This document shows positions 52,691-60,571 of a stretch of DNA of 64,000 bases, piece after piece. The position numbers were made by a program, and so were the translations under genes. This DNA is from Stenotrophomonas indicatrix (lineage in GTDB: Bacteria > Pseudomonadota > Gammaproteobacteria > Xanthomonadales > Xanthomonadaceae): contig CP168152.1 of the NCBI GenBank assembly GCA_041545745.1, positions 2,106,001 through 2,170,000 of the forward strand, given 5' to 3'. The notes beneath the pieces are model-generated. The model was not told the origin of the DNA. It ran no database searches and was given only the letters and a program-made list of their open reading frames with translations. Position 1 is the first letter of the stretch, and every line of letters begins with the position of its first letter.

Positions 52691-53635
52691 TTAGGCCGCC
52701 ATCGCCACCTTGCGCAGGCGGTCCAGCACGAAGTCGGCCAGCTCGTGCGGCGAATACTTGGCGACGAAGGCATTGGCACCCACGCGCTCGACCATCGCAT
52801 TGTTGAATACGCCCGACAGGGAGGTATGCAGCAGCACGTACAGCCCGGACAGGCCAGCGTGGCGCCGGATTTCCGTCGTCAGCGTGTAGCCGTCCATCGC
52901 CGGCATCTCGATGTCCGAGATCACCATGGCGTAGCGATCGGCCGGATTTTCACCCGAGGCGTGGATCTGCAGCAGGTGGTCCAGCGCCTGCTTGCCGTCC
53001 GAGAGCAGGGTTGCGCCCACCCCCAGCTGGTCCAGCACGCTGCGGATCTGCTGGCGCGCCACCCGCGAGTCATCCACCACCAGCACCTGCAGCTGCGGGG
53101 CATCGGCGGGCATCGCCATGGCCGGGTCGAGCACCGCTTCACCGCGCACCTGGGCGATGTCGGCCAGCACGCTTTCCACGTCGATCACCTGGATCAGCTC
53201 GCCCTGGAAGCGGGTCACTGCGGTCAGGTAGCTGGATTCGGCGCCCAGTTCCGGCGGCGGGTGGATGTCTTCCACCGCGATGTTGACGATGCGCTCCACG
53301 CCGCTGACCAGGAAGCCCTGGATCGAGCGGTTGAACTCGGTCACCACCAGATAGCCCGGGGCAGTGTCCGCATCCGGCTCGCGCTCGGGGTGGCCGATGG
53401 CCAGGCCCAGGTCCAGTACCGGCACCGAACGGCCGCGTACATCGGCCACGCCGGCGAACTGGCCGGGCAGGCCAGGCACCTGGAACAGTTCCGGGCGGCG
53501 CAGCACTTCCTGCACCTTGAAGACATTGACGCCAAAAAGCTGACGTCCGCCGAGGCGGAACAGCAGCAGCGCCAGGCGATTGTGGCCGGCCAGTCGGGTT
53601 CGCTGGTCGATCCGGTTGAGCAGGTCATGGGACAT
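52691..53635 (-). CDS. cheV: Chemotaxis adaptor-regulator CheV
   Basis: 314 residues from ATG 53635 (MSHDLLNRIDQRTRLAGHNR), the normal CheV beginning. CheW-like domain to about 165 (LLLFRLGGRQLFGVNVFKVQEVL, DVRGRSVPVLDLG), then a receiver with phospho-acceptor in AMVISDIEMPAMDG and Lys in FVAKYSP. It couples receptors to CheA and adapts by being phosphorylated. A sigma-28-type promoter ends seven bases before the ATG, as for motC. Confidence 0.93.
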   Translation of the reverse strand: MSHDLLNRIDQRTRLAGHNRLALLLFRLGGRQLFGVNVFKVQEVLRRPELFQVPGLPGQFAGVADVRGRSVPVLDLGLAIGHPEREPDADTAPGYLVVTEFNRSIQGFLVSGVERIVNIAVEDIHPPPELGAESSYLTAVTRFQGELIQVIDVESVLADIAQVRGEAVLDPAMAMPADAPQLQVLVVDDSRVARQQIRSVLDQLGVGATLLSDGKQALDHLLQIHASGENPADRYAMVISDIEMPAMDGYTLTTEIRRHAGLSGLYVLLHTSLSGVFNNAMVERVGANAFVAKYSPHELADFVLDRLRKVAMAA

Positions 53636-53642
53636 GGCTGCT

Positions 53643-53670
53643 GTATCGGCGCGGGCAGGGTGGAACTTGA
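53643..53670 (-). promoter_or_regulatory. Sigma-28 (FliA) type promoter of cheV
   Basis: Minus strand -35 TCAAGTTC (53663-53670), 12 bases, -10 GCCGATAC (53643-53650). Seven bases separate the -10 box from the cheV ATG. Confidence 0.83.
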
Positions 53671-53717
53671 GGGCCTGTGCAGCGCCGGGGCCGGGAAGCT
53701 GTCCGCACTGTGCCTGT

Positions 53718-53733
53718 GGCACGCAGCTTGCAC
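53718..53733 (+). promoter_or_regulatory. Sigma-54 promoter of flgA
   Basis: Plus strand TGGCACGCAGCTTGCA, perfect consensus with GG-N10-GC spacing, 35 bases before the flgA ATG. It diverges from the cheV promoter. Confidence 0.92.
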
Positions 53734-53767
53734 GCGTCTGGGCCAGGTCTTACCGACAGGAGGCGCC

Positions 53768-54424
53768 ATGCGCCGCATTGTTCTTTTCCTTGCCACTGCC
53801 ATGGCCGTGGCCACGCCGTGGGCAACCGCAGCCGACTGGCAGCCGGTGGCCAGCATCCGTGCTGCGGCACTGTCGACCCTGGCCGCAGGTACCGAAGGTG
53901 AGGCTGTCGTCGCCGATGCGCTGCGTCTTCCCAAATGTGGCGGCGCTTTGCAGGTGCAGCCCACGGCCAACACCACGGTGGAGGTGAGTTGCCCCGATAC
54001 CGGCGGCTGGCGCCTGTTCGTGCCGGTGAAGGTGCGCCGCAACCAGACCGTGCTGGTGCTGACCCGTGGCATTGGCACTGGAGAATCCATCGCCGCCGCC
54101 GATATCAGTACTGCCCAGCGTGACGCGGCACGGATTGCCGGTGCAGTGCTGGCCGATCCTGCCGCAGCGATCGGCCGCATCGCCCGTCGGCCGCTGCCGG
54201 CGGGAACACTGTTGTCGAGCAACGATCTGGTTGCACAGCGTCTCATCAAGCGAGGAGACAGTGTGGCGCTGGTATCGCGGCGTGGTTCGGTCGAGGTCCG
54301 CATCGCCGGACGCGCACTGGGCGATGCCGGGCAGAACGAGCGCGTCTCGGTGGAAAACCTGTCCTCGCGCCGTATCGTGCAGGGCACGGTGGACGCGACC
54401 GGTGACGTAATCGTGGCGCGTTGA
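53768..54424 (+). CDS. flgA: P-ring assembly chaperone FlgA
   Basis: 218 residues from ATG 53768, with CAGGAGG seven bases upstream. Signal peptide MRRIVLFLATAMAVATPWAT followed by AADWQPV. The C-terminal SAF-type domain (GESIAAADISTAQRDAARIA, RPLPAGTLLSSNDLV) is typical of FlgA, which helps FlgI form the P ring in the periplasm. First of flgA-flgM-flgN, on the strand opposite to the other flg genes. Confidence 0.93.
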   Translation: MRRIVLFLATAMAVATPWATAADWQPVASIRAAALSTLAAGTEGEAVVADALRLPKCGGALQVQPTANTTVEVSCPDTGGWRLFVPVKVRRNQTVLVLTRGIGTGESIAAADISTAQRDAARIAGAVLADPAAAIGRIARRPLPAGTLLSSNDLVAQRLIKRGDSVALVSRRGSVEVRIAGRALGDAGQNERVSVENLSSRRIVQGTVDATGDVIVAR

Positions 54425-54442
54425 AATAATGCAGAATTCCCC

Positions 54443-54469
54443 TAAAGATCACGGCCCTGCGGCCGTTAT
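54443..54469 (+). promoter_or_regulatory. Sigma-28 (FliA) type promoter of flgM
   Basis: Plus strand -35 TAAAGATC (54443-54450), 11 bases, -10 GCCGTTAT (54462-54469), the same -10 as the flagellin promoter. Leader to the flgM ATG is about 25 bases. Confidence 0.8.
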
Positions 54470-54499
54470 CCCTTGTGTACGGCAACTCCAGGACACCCC

Positions 54500-54805
54500 A
54501 TGAGCCAGAAAATCGACGGCAACCTGCAGGTCCCCCAGGCACTGCGCAGCGTGACCACCCCGGCCGCCAAGCCCGGCGTCAGCACCGATTCGGCGGCACG
54601 TCCAGTCGAGGCGGCCGACAGCCTGCGCCTGACCGGCGAAGCCACCAACCTGCAGGCCATCGAGCGTGAGCTGAGCACCGCTCCGGCGATCGACGCCCAG
54701 CGTGTTGCAGCGGTGCGCGAATCGCTGCAGAACGGCACCTACAAGATCAATCCGGACGCGATCGCTTCGCGCATGCTTGAACTGGACCAGCAGCTGCAAG
54801 GATGA
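54500..54805 (+). CDS. flgM: Anti-sigma-28 factor FlgM
   Basis: 101 residues from ATG 54500 (MSQKIDGNLQVPQALRSV). The C-terminal half (AQRVAAVRESLQNGTYKINP, IASRMLELDQQL) is the sigma-28-binding part of FlgM. It is exported once the hook is complete, freeing FliA. Having both flgA read-through and its own sigma-28 site fits the classic autoregulatory loop. Confidence 0.93.
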   Translation: MSQKIDGNLQVPQALRSVTTPAAKPGVSTDSAARPVEAADSLRLTGEATNLQAIERELSTAPAIDAQRVAAVRESLQNGTYKINPDAIASRMLELDQQLQG

Positions 54806-55140
54806 CCGCGGCGATGAGCGAGCCGCTGCAGCGCCTTGCCCAGGCCCTGGACGTTGAACGCCAGGCCCTGGTCGAGCACGACGTGCATGCCCTGATCCGC
54901 GCCACCGGTGCGAAGCTGGAAGCGCTGCGTGCGCTGGAAGGCGCGCCACCGGTGGGCGAGGGCGAGCAGCTGCAGGAACTGGCCGAGCGTAACCGCGCCA
55001 ACGGTGTGCTGCTGTCGCGGCGCCGGCGCGAGGTCAACTGGGCACTGCGCCAGATGGGCCGCACTGAAGAGTCCTCGGCATACGATGCCAAGGGCCAGTC
55101 GCATACCGTCACCGCGCGGCGGCCGCTCGCCGTCGCCTGA
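54802..55140 (+). CDS. flgN: FlgK/FlgL export chaperone FlgN
   Basis: 112 residues, helical (LQRLAQALDVERQALVEHDV, LQELAERNRANGVLLSRRRR), with the FlgN pattern, directly after flgM in a four-base ATGA overlap. It escorts FlgK and FlgL to FlhA. A GGCGGC/GCCGCC hairpin at 55170-55187 follows. Confidence 0.88.
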   Translation: MTAAMSEPLQRLAQALDVERQALVEHDVHALIRATGAKLEALRALEGAPPVGEGEQLQELAERNRANGVLLSRRRREVNWALRQMGRTEESSAYDAKGQSHTVTARRPLAVA

Positions 55141-55232
55141 CAGGACCGGCGGTCGGCTGACCGCCCGATGGCGGCTGTAGGCCGCCGCATGAACGCGTAT
55201 ATTGGGCGCCTGTTCGATCGCCCCGAGCCGCC

Positions 55233-56450
55233 GTGTCTGCCGCCAACGTTCTGGTTACCGCCCCCCTTCCGCCGCAACCGGTGCTGCAGGCCCTGCTTGA
55301 GCGCTTGCGCGAGGGCTTGCTGCTGTTCACCGAAGATGGACAGGTTGCCCTGGCCAACCCGGCCGCACAGAGCCTGCTGGGCGGCGACGAAGGCGCCTTG
55401 CCGCCACCGCAGCGCCTGCGCGAACTACTGCCGCCGGATGCGCTCGAACATGCGCGCCAGCACGGTCACTGGAACGGCAGCCTGCCGCTGGGCGAGGGCA
55501 TGGTCATCGCCCATCTGTACTTCCATGGCGAACCCGGTTCGGGGCACTACCTGGCATTGTTCCGTCATATCGAAGGCCAGGAAGACTACGAGCGCGAACT
55601 GCAGCAGCGTCATGCTGAACTGCGGCAGGCGTACCTGCGCTTGAACGGCACCCAGGAGAAGCTGCTGCAGTCGGAGAAGATGGCTTCCATCGGCCAGCTT
55701 GCCGCCGGCGTAGCGCATGAGATCAACAACCCGATCGGCTACGTGCATTCCAACCTGGGCAGCCTGCAGGAATACCTGCGCAGTCTGTTCACGGTGATCG
55801 AAGCCTACGAGCGTGCCCTGCGTGCGCCGGACCCGAAGGCGCTGATTCCGGAAATCGACGATATCCGTGACCGCCTGGACATCGATTTCATCAGCCGCGA
55901 CCTGCCGCAGCTGATGGCCGAATCACGCGAAGGCATCGAGCGGGTCACCCGCATCGTGCGCGACCTGAAGGACTTCTCCTATTCCGGCCGCGATGAGTCC
56001 TGGAAGCTGGTCGACCTGCATTCCGGGCTTGAGTCGACCATCAACATCATCTGGAACGAGCTCAAGTACAAAGTGCACCTGGTGCGCGAGTTCGGGCAGC
56101 TGCCGCTGGTGGAATGCCTGCCGTCGGAGTTGAACCAGGTGTACATGAACCTGCTGCTCAACGCCGGCCACGCCATCGCCGAGCGCGGCACGATCACCGT
56201 GCGTACCGGCGTGGACGGCGACACGGTGTGGGTGGAATTCGAAGACACCGGCGGTGGCATTTCGCCGGAACTGCGCCAGCGCATCTTCGATCCGTTCTTC
56301 ACCACCAAGCCGGTGGGCAGTGGTACCGGCCTGGGCCTGTCGATCTCCTACAGCATCATCAACAAGCACCACGGGCGCATCGACCTGGACAGCACCCCGG
56401 GCGTCGGCTCGCGCTTCCGCCTGGTGCTGCCGATCAAGCAGCCGCGGTAA
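55233..56450 (+). CDS. PAS sensor histidine kinase (soluble)
   Basis: 405 residues from a GTG at 55233. No membrane helix. A PAS-like domain (residues 15-115), a short coiled coil, then HisKA with phospho-His at about 162 ([19 protein letters not shown]) and an HATPase domain ([37 protein letters not shown]). The extended H-box with EINNPIGY is typical of kinases that pair with GGDEF/HD-GYP/EAL response regulators. Convergent with the GGDEF-EAL-receiver gene at 56546, its likeliest partner. A TATATT at 55198 may be a housekeeping -10. Confidence 0.87.
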   Translation: MSAANVLVTAPLPPQPVLQALLERLREGLLLFTEDGQVALANPAAQSLLGGDEGALPPPQRLRELLPPDALEHARQHGHWNGSLPLGEGMVIAHLYFHGEPGSGHYLALFRHIEGQEDYERELQQRHAELRQAYLRLNGTQEKLLQSEKMASIGQLAAGVAHEINNPIGYVHSNLGSLQEYLRSLFTVIEAYERALRAPDPKALIPEIDDIRDRLDIDFISRDLPQLMAESREGIERVTRIVRDLKDFSYSGRDESWKLVDLHSGLESTINIIWNELKYKVHLVREFGQLPLVECLPSELNQVYMNLLLNAGHAIAERGTITVRTGVDGDTVWVEFEDTGGGISPELRQRIFDPFFTTKPVGSGTGLGLSISYSIINKHHGRIDLDSTPGVGSRFRLVLPIKQPR

Positions 56451-56459
56451 AAAGCTGTG

Positions 56460-56533
56460 GTAGTGCCGGCCGCTGGCCGGCAACCCGATGAAACCTGGAT
56501 ACCCCGCAGCTGCCGGCCAGCGGCCGGCACTAC
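56460..56533. repeat. SMAG-type REP pair between convergent genes
   Basis: Two GTAG-ended 23-base units in inverted orientation (56460-56482 and 56511-56533, core TGCCGGCCGCTGGCCGGCA) separated by 28 bases. They sit exactly in the gap between the kinase stop and the stop of the opposing gene. They may act as a two-way terminator. Confidence 0.88.
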
Positions 56534-56545
56534 CCGTGTGCAGGA

Positions 56546-58321
56546 TCAGCGCAGGGGTGAACGATCCTCGCCGCCATCAGCCGGCTCCGGGGCAACCTGC
56601 CCACCGTTGCTGCGCCGCTGTTCCTCGTACGTGCGGAACGCCTGGTGGATGTGCTTGCGCAGCTCGTCGTCATTCCACGGCTTGGTCAGGAACCGGTAGA
56701 TCGCACCGCGGTTGATCGCATCGGTCACCGTGTTCAGATCGGTATAGCCGGACAGCACCAGGCGGATCGTGTCCGGGTACAGCATCTTCACCCGGCCCAA
56801 AAACTCGGTGCCGCTCATGTCGCTCATGCGCTGGTCGGACAGGATCACCTGCACGTCGTTGATGGCCAGCAGATCGAACGCATCGCGCACGTTTCCTGCC
56901 GCCAGGATGCGGTAGCCATCGCGGCGGAACAGGCGTACCAGCGAGCGCAGCACGTTCTCCTCGTCGTCCAGCAGCAGCAGGGTGCGGTCCGGCCGGGTTT
57001 CGGCGAACGCTTCGGGACGCAGGTAGCGGCGGCGCAGGGTCATGCCGGCGGCATCGGCCGACATCGGTTCGCCGAACAGATAGCCCTGGAAAACGTCGCA
57101 GTCGTTGCGGCGCAGGAAGCCCAGCTGCGCCTGCGACTCCACGCCGTTGGCGATCACCGTCATGCCCAGCTGGTGGCCCATCGCAATGATCGCGCGGGCG
57201 ATGGCCGCCTCGCGGTTGCCGGCCGGTGCGCTCTTGATGAAGCTGCGGTCGATCTTCAGCTTGTCCACCGGGTAGCGCACCAGCGCACTCAGGCTGGAAT
57301 CACCGGTGCCGAAGTTGTCCAGGCTCAGGCTGATGCCTTCGTTGCGCAGGTTGGCCAGCGTTTCGTGGACGAAGTTGACGTTGTTGGTCAGGGCGCTTTC
57401 GTTGATCTCCAGCGTCAGCATCTGCGCCGGCACGCCCGACGCCTGGATCACCCCCATCACTTCGGCAAAGAAGTTCGGTCGCAGCAGCTGCAGGGTGGAT
57501 ACATTCACCGCGATGGTGAAGTCATCGAAGCCCTGGTCGCGCCACAGCCGGGCCTGCTTCAACGCGCCTTCCAGCACCCACGTGCCGATCTGCACGATGA
57601 TGCCCAGGCGCTCGGCGGTGCGCATGAACCGCTCCGGCACCAGCATGCCCAGGGTGGGCGACTGCCAGCGCAGCAGCGCCTCCATGCCCACCACATGGCC
57701 GTCGCGGGCGCTGACCAGCGGCTGGTAGCGCAGCTTCAGTTCGCCGTTGGGAATCGCATCGACGATCTGCCGCGCGATGATGCTCTCGCTGTGCGCGCTC
57801 GGCGGCGTGTCCACCGCATGGATGCGCACCGCATTGCCGCCTTCGCGGGCGGCCTGGTACAGCGCGTCCTCGGCATGGTCGAGCAGGCGCGAGGCGCTGC
57901 TGGCGTGCTCCGGGCAGAGACTCACGCCCAGCTTGCCGGTCATGAACAGCGTGTAGGGCAGTACCGAAAGTGGCAGCTCCATCTGCTGGCGGATCTCTTC
58001 GGCGAAATCCTCGGCCAGTGGCAGATCGGCGGTGCGCGGCACGGCGATCAGGAACTCGTCGCTGCCATGCCGCCACAGCTTGCCGCGTCCGCGCAGGTAG
58101 GACTGCAGGCGCTGGGCGACCAGCACCAGGGCCTGGTCACCGACCTCCGCGCTCATGTTCTCATTGACCGAGGCGAAGTGATCGATGTCCACATGCATCA
58201 GCATCAGCGCAGTGCCTCCGGAAGCGGCTTCGGCGACCATCGCCTGCAGCTCGGGATTACCGGCGCCGAGGCGATCAGGTGCATCATCGATGCTGACCGG
58301 GGGCAGGTTGGGGTTCCACAT
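56546..58321 (-). CDS. GGDEF-EAL-receiver response regulator with altered active sites
   Basis: 591 residues from ATG 58321 (MWNPNLPPVSIDDA). GGDEF site is GSDEF (86-90). The EAL domain keeps EAL (214-216) but has DNFGTGDSS for DDFGTGYSS (335-343) and ANGVES for AEGVET (391-396). The C-terminal receiver has Asp about 496 (VILSDQRMSD) and Lys in FLTKPW. Loss of the second Asp and of one Glu argues against phosphodiesterase activity, so it is more likely a phosphorylation-controlled effector. Starts four bases after the kinase at 58326-60428. Confidence 0.88.
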   Translation of the reverse strand: MWNPNLPPVSIDDAPDRLGAGNPELQAMVAEAASGGTALMLMHVDIDHFASVNENMSAEVGDQALVLVAQRLQSYLRGRGKLWRHGSDEFLIAVPRTADLPLAEDFAEEIRQQMELPLSVLPYTLFMTGKLGVSLCPEHASSASRLLDHAEDALYQAAREGGNAVRIHAVDTPPSAHSESIIARQIVDAIPNGELKLRYQPLVSARDGHVVGMEALLRWQSPTLGMLVPERFMRTAERLGIIVQIGTWVLEGALKQARLWRDQGFDDFTIAVNVSTLQLLRPNFFAEVMGVIQASGVPAQMLTLEINESALTNNVNFVHETLANLRNEGISLSLDNFGTGDSSLSALVRYPVDKLKIDRSFIKSAPAGNREAAIARAIIAMGHQLGMTVIANGVESQAQLGFLRRNDCDVFQGYLFGEPMSADAAGMTLRRRYLRPEAFAETRPDRTLLLLDDEENVLRSLVRLFRRDGYRILAAGNVRDAFDLLAINDVQVILSDQRMSDMSGTEFLGRVKMLYPDTIRLVLSGYTDLNTVTDAINRGAIYRFLTKPWNDDELRKHIHQAFRTYEEQRRSNGGQVAPEPADGGEDRSPLR

Positions 58322-58325
58322 GGGC

Positions 58326-60428
58326 TCAGTATTCCGCTGACTCGACGGCCGCTGTAGCGGCGGCCTGGTAAGGAAGGTGGACATCGACGAGGGTGCCGGC
58401 GCCGTGCGCCGACTCGATCCGCACATGGCCGCCCACGCTCTGCGCACGCTCGCGCATCACGATCAGGCCCAGGCCGCGCGGGCCATCCGGATCAAACCCT
58501 TCGCCATCGTCACGGATCATCAGGTGCAGCCCGCGCTGGTCGACGTCACGCAGCTGCAGCACCACCTGGCTGGCGCGCGCGTGGCGCAGTGCATTGGTCA
58601 GGCTTTCCTGGGCGATGCGGAAACAGGCCTGTTCAATGCTGTTGTCCGGACGCGTGGGCAGCGATTCGATCTCGGCCTGCAGCTCGACGGTGGACGAGCG
58701 GAACAGCACGCGCGCCTGCCAGCTCAATGCCGCTTCCAGGCCCAGCGCATCCAGCTGCGGCGGACGCAGCAGGGTGGATATGTCGCGCAGCTTGGCAACG
58801 GTGGTATCGGCCAGGCTGACGATCTGCGCCAGGTCCTCGCCGCGCCGTTGCGCATCGTCCTCGTCCTGCGCCGCATAGGCCGACAGCTTGATCGCGGTGA
58901 TTGCCTGGCCGATGTCATCGTGCAGGTCGCGCGAGATTGCACGGCGCTCGTCCTCCTGCAGCGAGAACAGGCGCCCGGCCATCGCCTGCAGTTCACGGTT
59001 GCTGGTCTCCAGCGCGCTGCGGGTCTGTTCGGATTCACTCAGATCGCGCACGATCAGCAGCTTGCAGTCGCGCCCGCCGTAGCGCACGTCACCTACTGCA
59101 ATGCCAGCCTGGAAACTGCGGCCATCGGCGCGCTGCATGGCCACCACGCTGCTGTGGCCCGGGCTGTGCTGCGGCTGCCCAGCGCGCATCTGCGCGCGCA
59201 TCCGGGCCAGATCGCCGCCTGCCACCAGGGCCGACAGCGGTTCGCCCAGCAGCGTGTGGCTGCCGTAGCCGAACAGGCCGGCCGCCCACGCATTGGCATA
59301 CAGCACATGTTCGTCGGACAGGATCACCACGCCATCGGGCAACACCCGCACCAGCTCGCGGAACTGCTCCTCGCGTTCGCGCAGCAGGCGCCGCGACTGC
59401 TCGCGCTCGGTCACGTCCTGCAGCGTGCCCAGTATCCGGTCACGGCCGGCCTCATCCACACCGCTGGCGGCGCGCAGGTGCACCATCAGCGCGCGGCCAT
59501 CCATTGCCAGTACCGGCAGCAGCACATCCACCTGCACCTGCTCGCCGGAGCACAGCCCGGCCAGCACCTGATCGGTCTGTGCGGCGGTGGCTGGGTCGGC
59601 TGCCACCAGCAGCTCGTCGAAACGGTGCCAGCGTCGCGCTTCGGGCGGGCGGCGACCCAGCAGGCGATAGACCTGGTTGGAGTAACGGCCCTGGCCCGTG
59701 GACGGGTCCAGTTCCCATGCGCCGATCCGCGCCAGTTCATGGGCTTCTTCCACGCGCGCCAATGCCTGGTCGCGCCGCAGCTGGGCCAGGTCTTCGGCCG
59801 TGCGGTCGATGGCGATCAGCAGGCGCGCAGTGTGGCCGTCGTAGTCGATCGCGTTCGAACGCAGTTCCATCTGCCGCAGGCTGCCATCACGCAGCTGCAA
59901 CTGCGCGCGCAGGATGCACAGCTGCTCGGGCGCGCCGCGGATCTCCTCCAGCTTGGTCTGCAACGCCTGGTCCTGGCCAGGTGGCCAGAGCACGTCGATG
60001 GTCTGCGCCAGAAGCGCCCCGCGGTCCCAGCCGAAGGTGCTGCAGGCGGCCGGATTGGCATCGAGGATGGCCAGGCTGTCCAGGTCATACACCAGGATCG
60101 GGCCCGGGTTGCCCTCGAACATCTGCCGCAGGCGCAGCTCGGAAGCCTGCAGGCGGGCATGGGTGTGCAGCACGTGCTCGGCCAGCGGCCGCAGCAGCAG
60201 GTACAACAGGCCCGCGCTGGCCAGTGCGAAGAATGCTCCCTTCATGCTCTGCCACAGAGCCGCCTGCTGCGGGTCGGGCACCAGCGCCGTCACCGCGCCG
60301 TCGGTGGCGATCATCCACGCCAGCGCCATCGCCAGGTAGCTCAGCACCACGCGCCGACGGTCGCGCCCCAGCGCCTGCGCCATCCGCGGGTCGGGAACAG
60401 GGGCGGTGCCGGTCGGTTCTACGGGCAT
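58326..60428 (-). CDS. Membrane PAS sensor histidine kinase of the NarX/HisKA_3 type
   Basis: 700 residues. Two membrane helices near residues 27-45 and 60-80 (VVLSYLAMALAWMIATDG, GAFFALASAGLLYLLLRPL), then three PAS domains, a HisKA_3 domain (ERRAISRDLHDDIGQAITAI) near residue 500 and an HATPase domain (LTNALRHARASQ, DDGEGFD, GLGLIVMRERA). This kinase class normally feeds LuxR/NarL-type regulators. The neighbour downstream is instead a GGDEF-EAL-receiver protein. The orphan FsnR-like regulator at 33717 is of the right class. Confidence 0.88.
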   Translation of the reverse strand: MPVEPTGTAPVPDPRMAQALGRDRRRVVLSYLAMALAWMIATDGAVTALVPDPQQAALWQSMKGAFFALASAGLLYLLLRPLAEHVLHTHARLQASELRLRQMFEGNPGPILVYDLDSLAILDANPAACSTFGWDRGALLAQTIDVLWPPGQDQALQTKLEEIRGAPEQLCILRAQLQLRDGSLRQMELRSNAIDYDGHTARLLIAIDRTAEDLAQLRRDQALARVEEAHELARIGAWELDPSTGQGRYSNQVYRLLGRRPPEARRWHRFDELLVAADPATAAQTDQVLAGLCSGEQVQVDVLLPVLAMDGRALMVHLRAASGVDEAGRDRILGTLQDVTEREQSRRLLREREEQFRELVRVLPDGVVILSDEHVLYANAWAAGLFGYGSHTLLGEPLSALVAGGDLARMRAQMRAGQPQHSPGHSSVVAMQRADGRSFQAGIAVGDVRYGGRDCKLLIVRDLSESEQTRSALETSNRELQAMAGRLFSLQEDERRAISRDLHDDIGQAITAIKLSAYAAQDEDDAQRRGEDLAQIVSLADTTVAKLRDISTLLRPPQLDALGLEAALSWQARVLFRSSTVELQAEIESLPTRPDNSIEQACFRIAQESLTNALRHARASQVVLQLRDVDQRGLHLMIRDDGEGFDPDGPRGLGLIVMRERAQSVGGHVRIESAHGAGTLVDVHLPYQAAATAAVESAEY

Positions 60429-60498
60429 GGACAGGGCAGGGAGGCGGGCAGGGAAGAGGGGTGCTGGCCATCTTACCGCGCAGGTGTGCCCTGGCCAC

Positions 60499-60525
60499 TC
60501 AATTATCCGCCGCAGGCGCCGTTAA
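60499..60525 (+). promoter_or_regulatory. Sigma-28 (FliA) type promoter of the PAS-GGDEF-EAL gene
   Basis: Plus strand -35 TCAATTAT (60499-60506), 11 bases, -10 GCCGTTAA (60518-60525). The -10 is one base from GCCGATAA; the -35 is weaker. Leader about 40 bases to the GTG start. Confidence 0.65.
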
Positions 60526-60571
60526 CCACTGCGTGCCCCGCTGTCGGGCGTTTCATCCGGAGCAAGATCGC

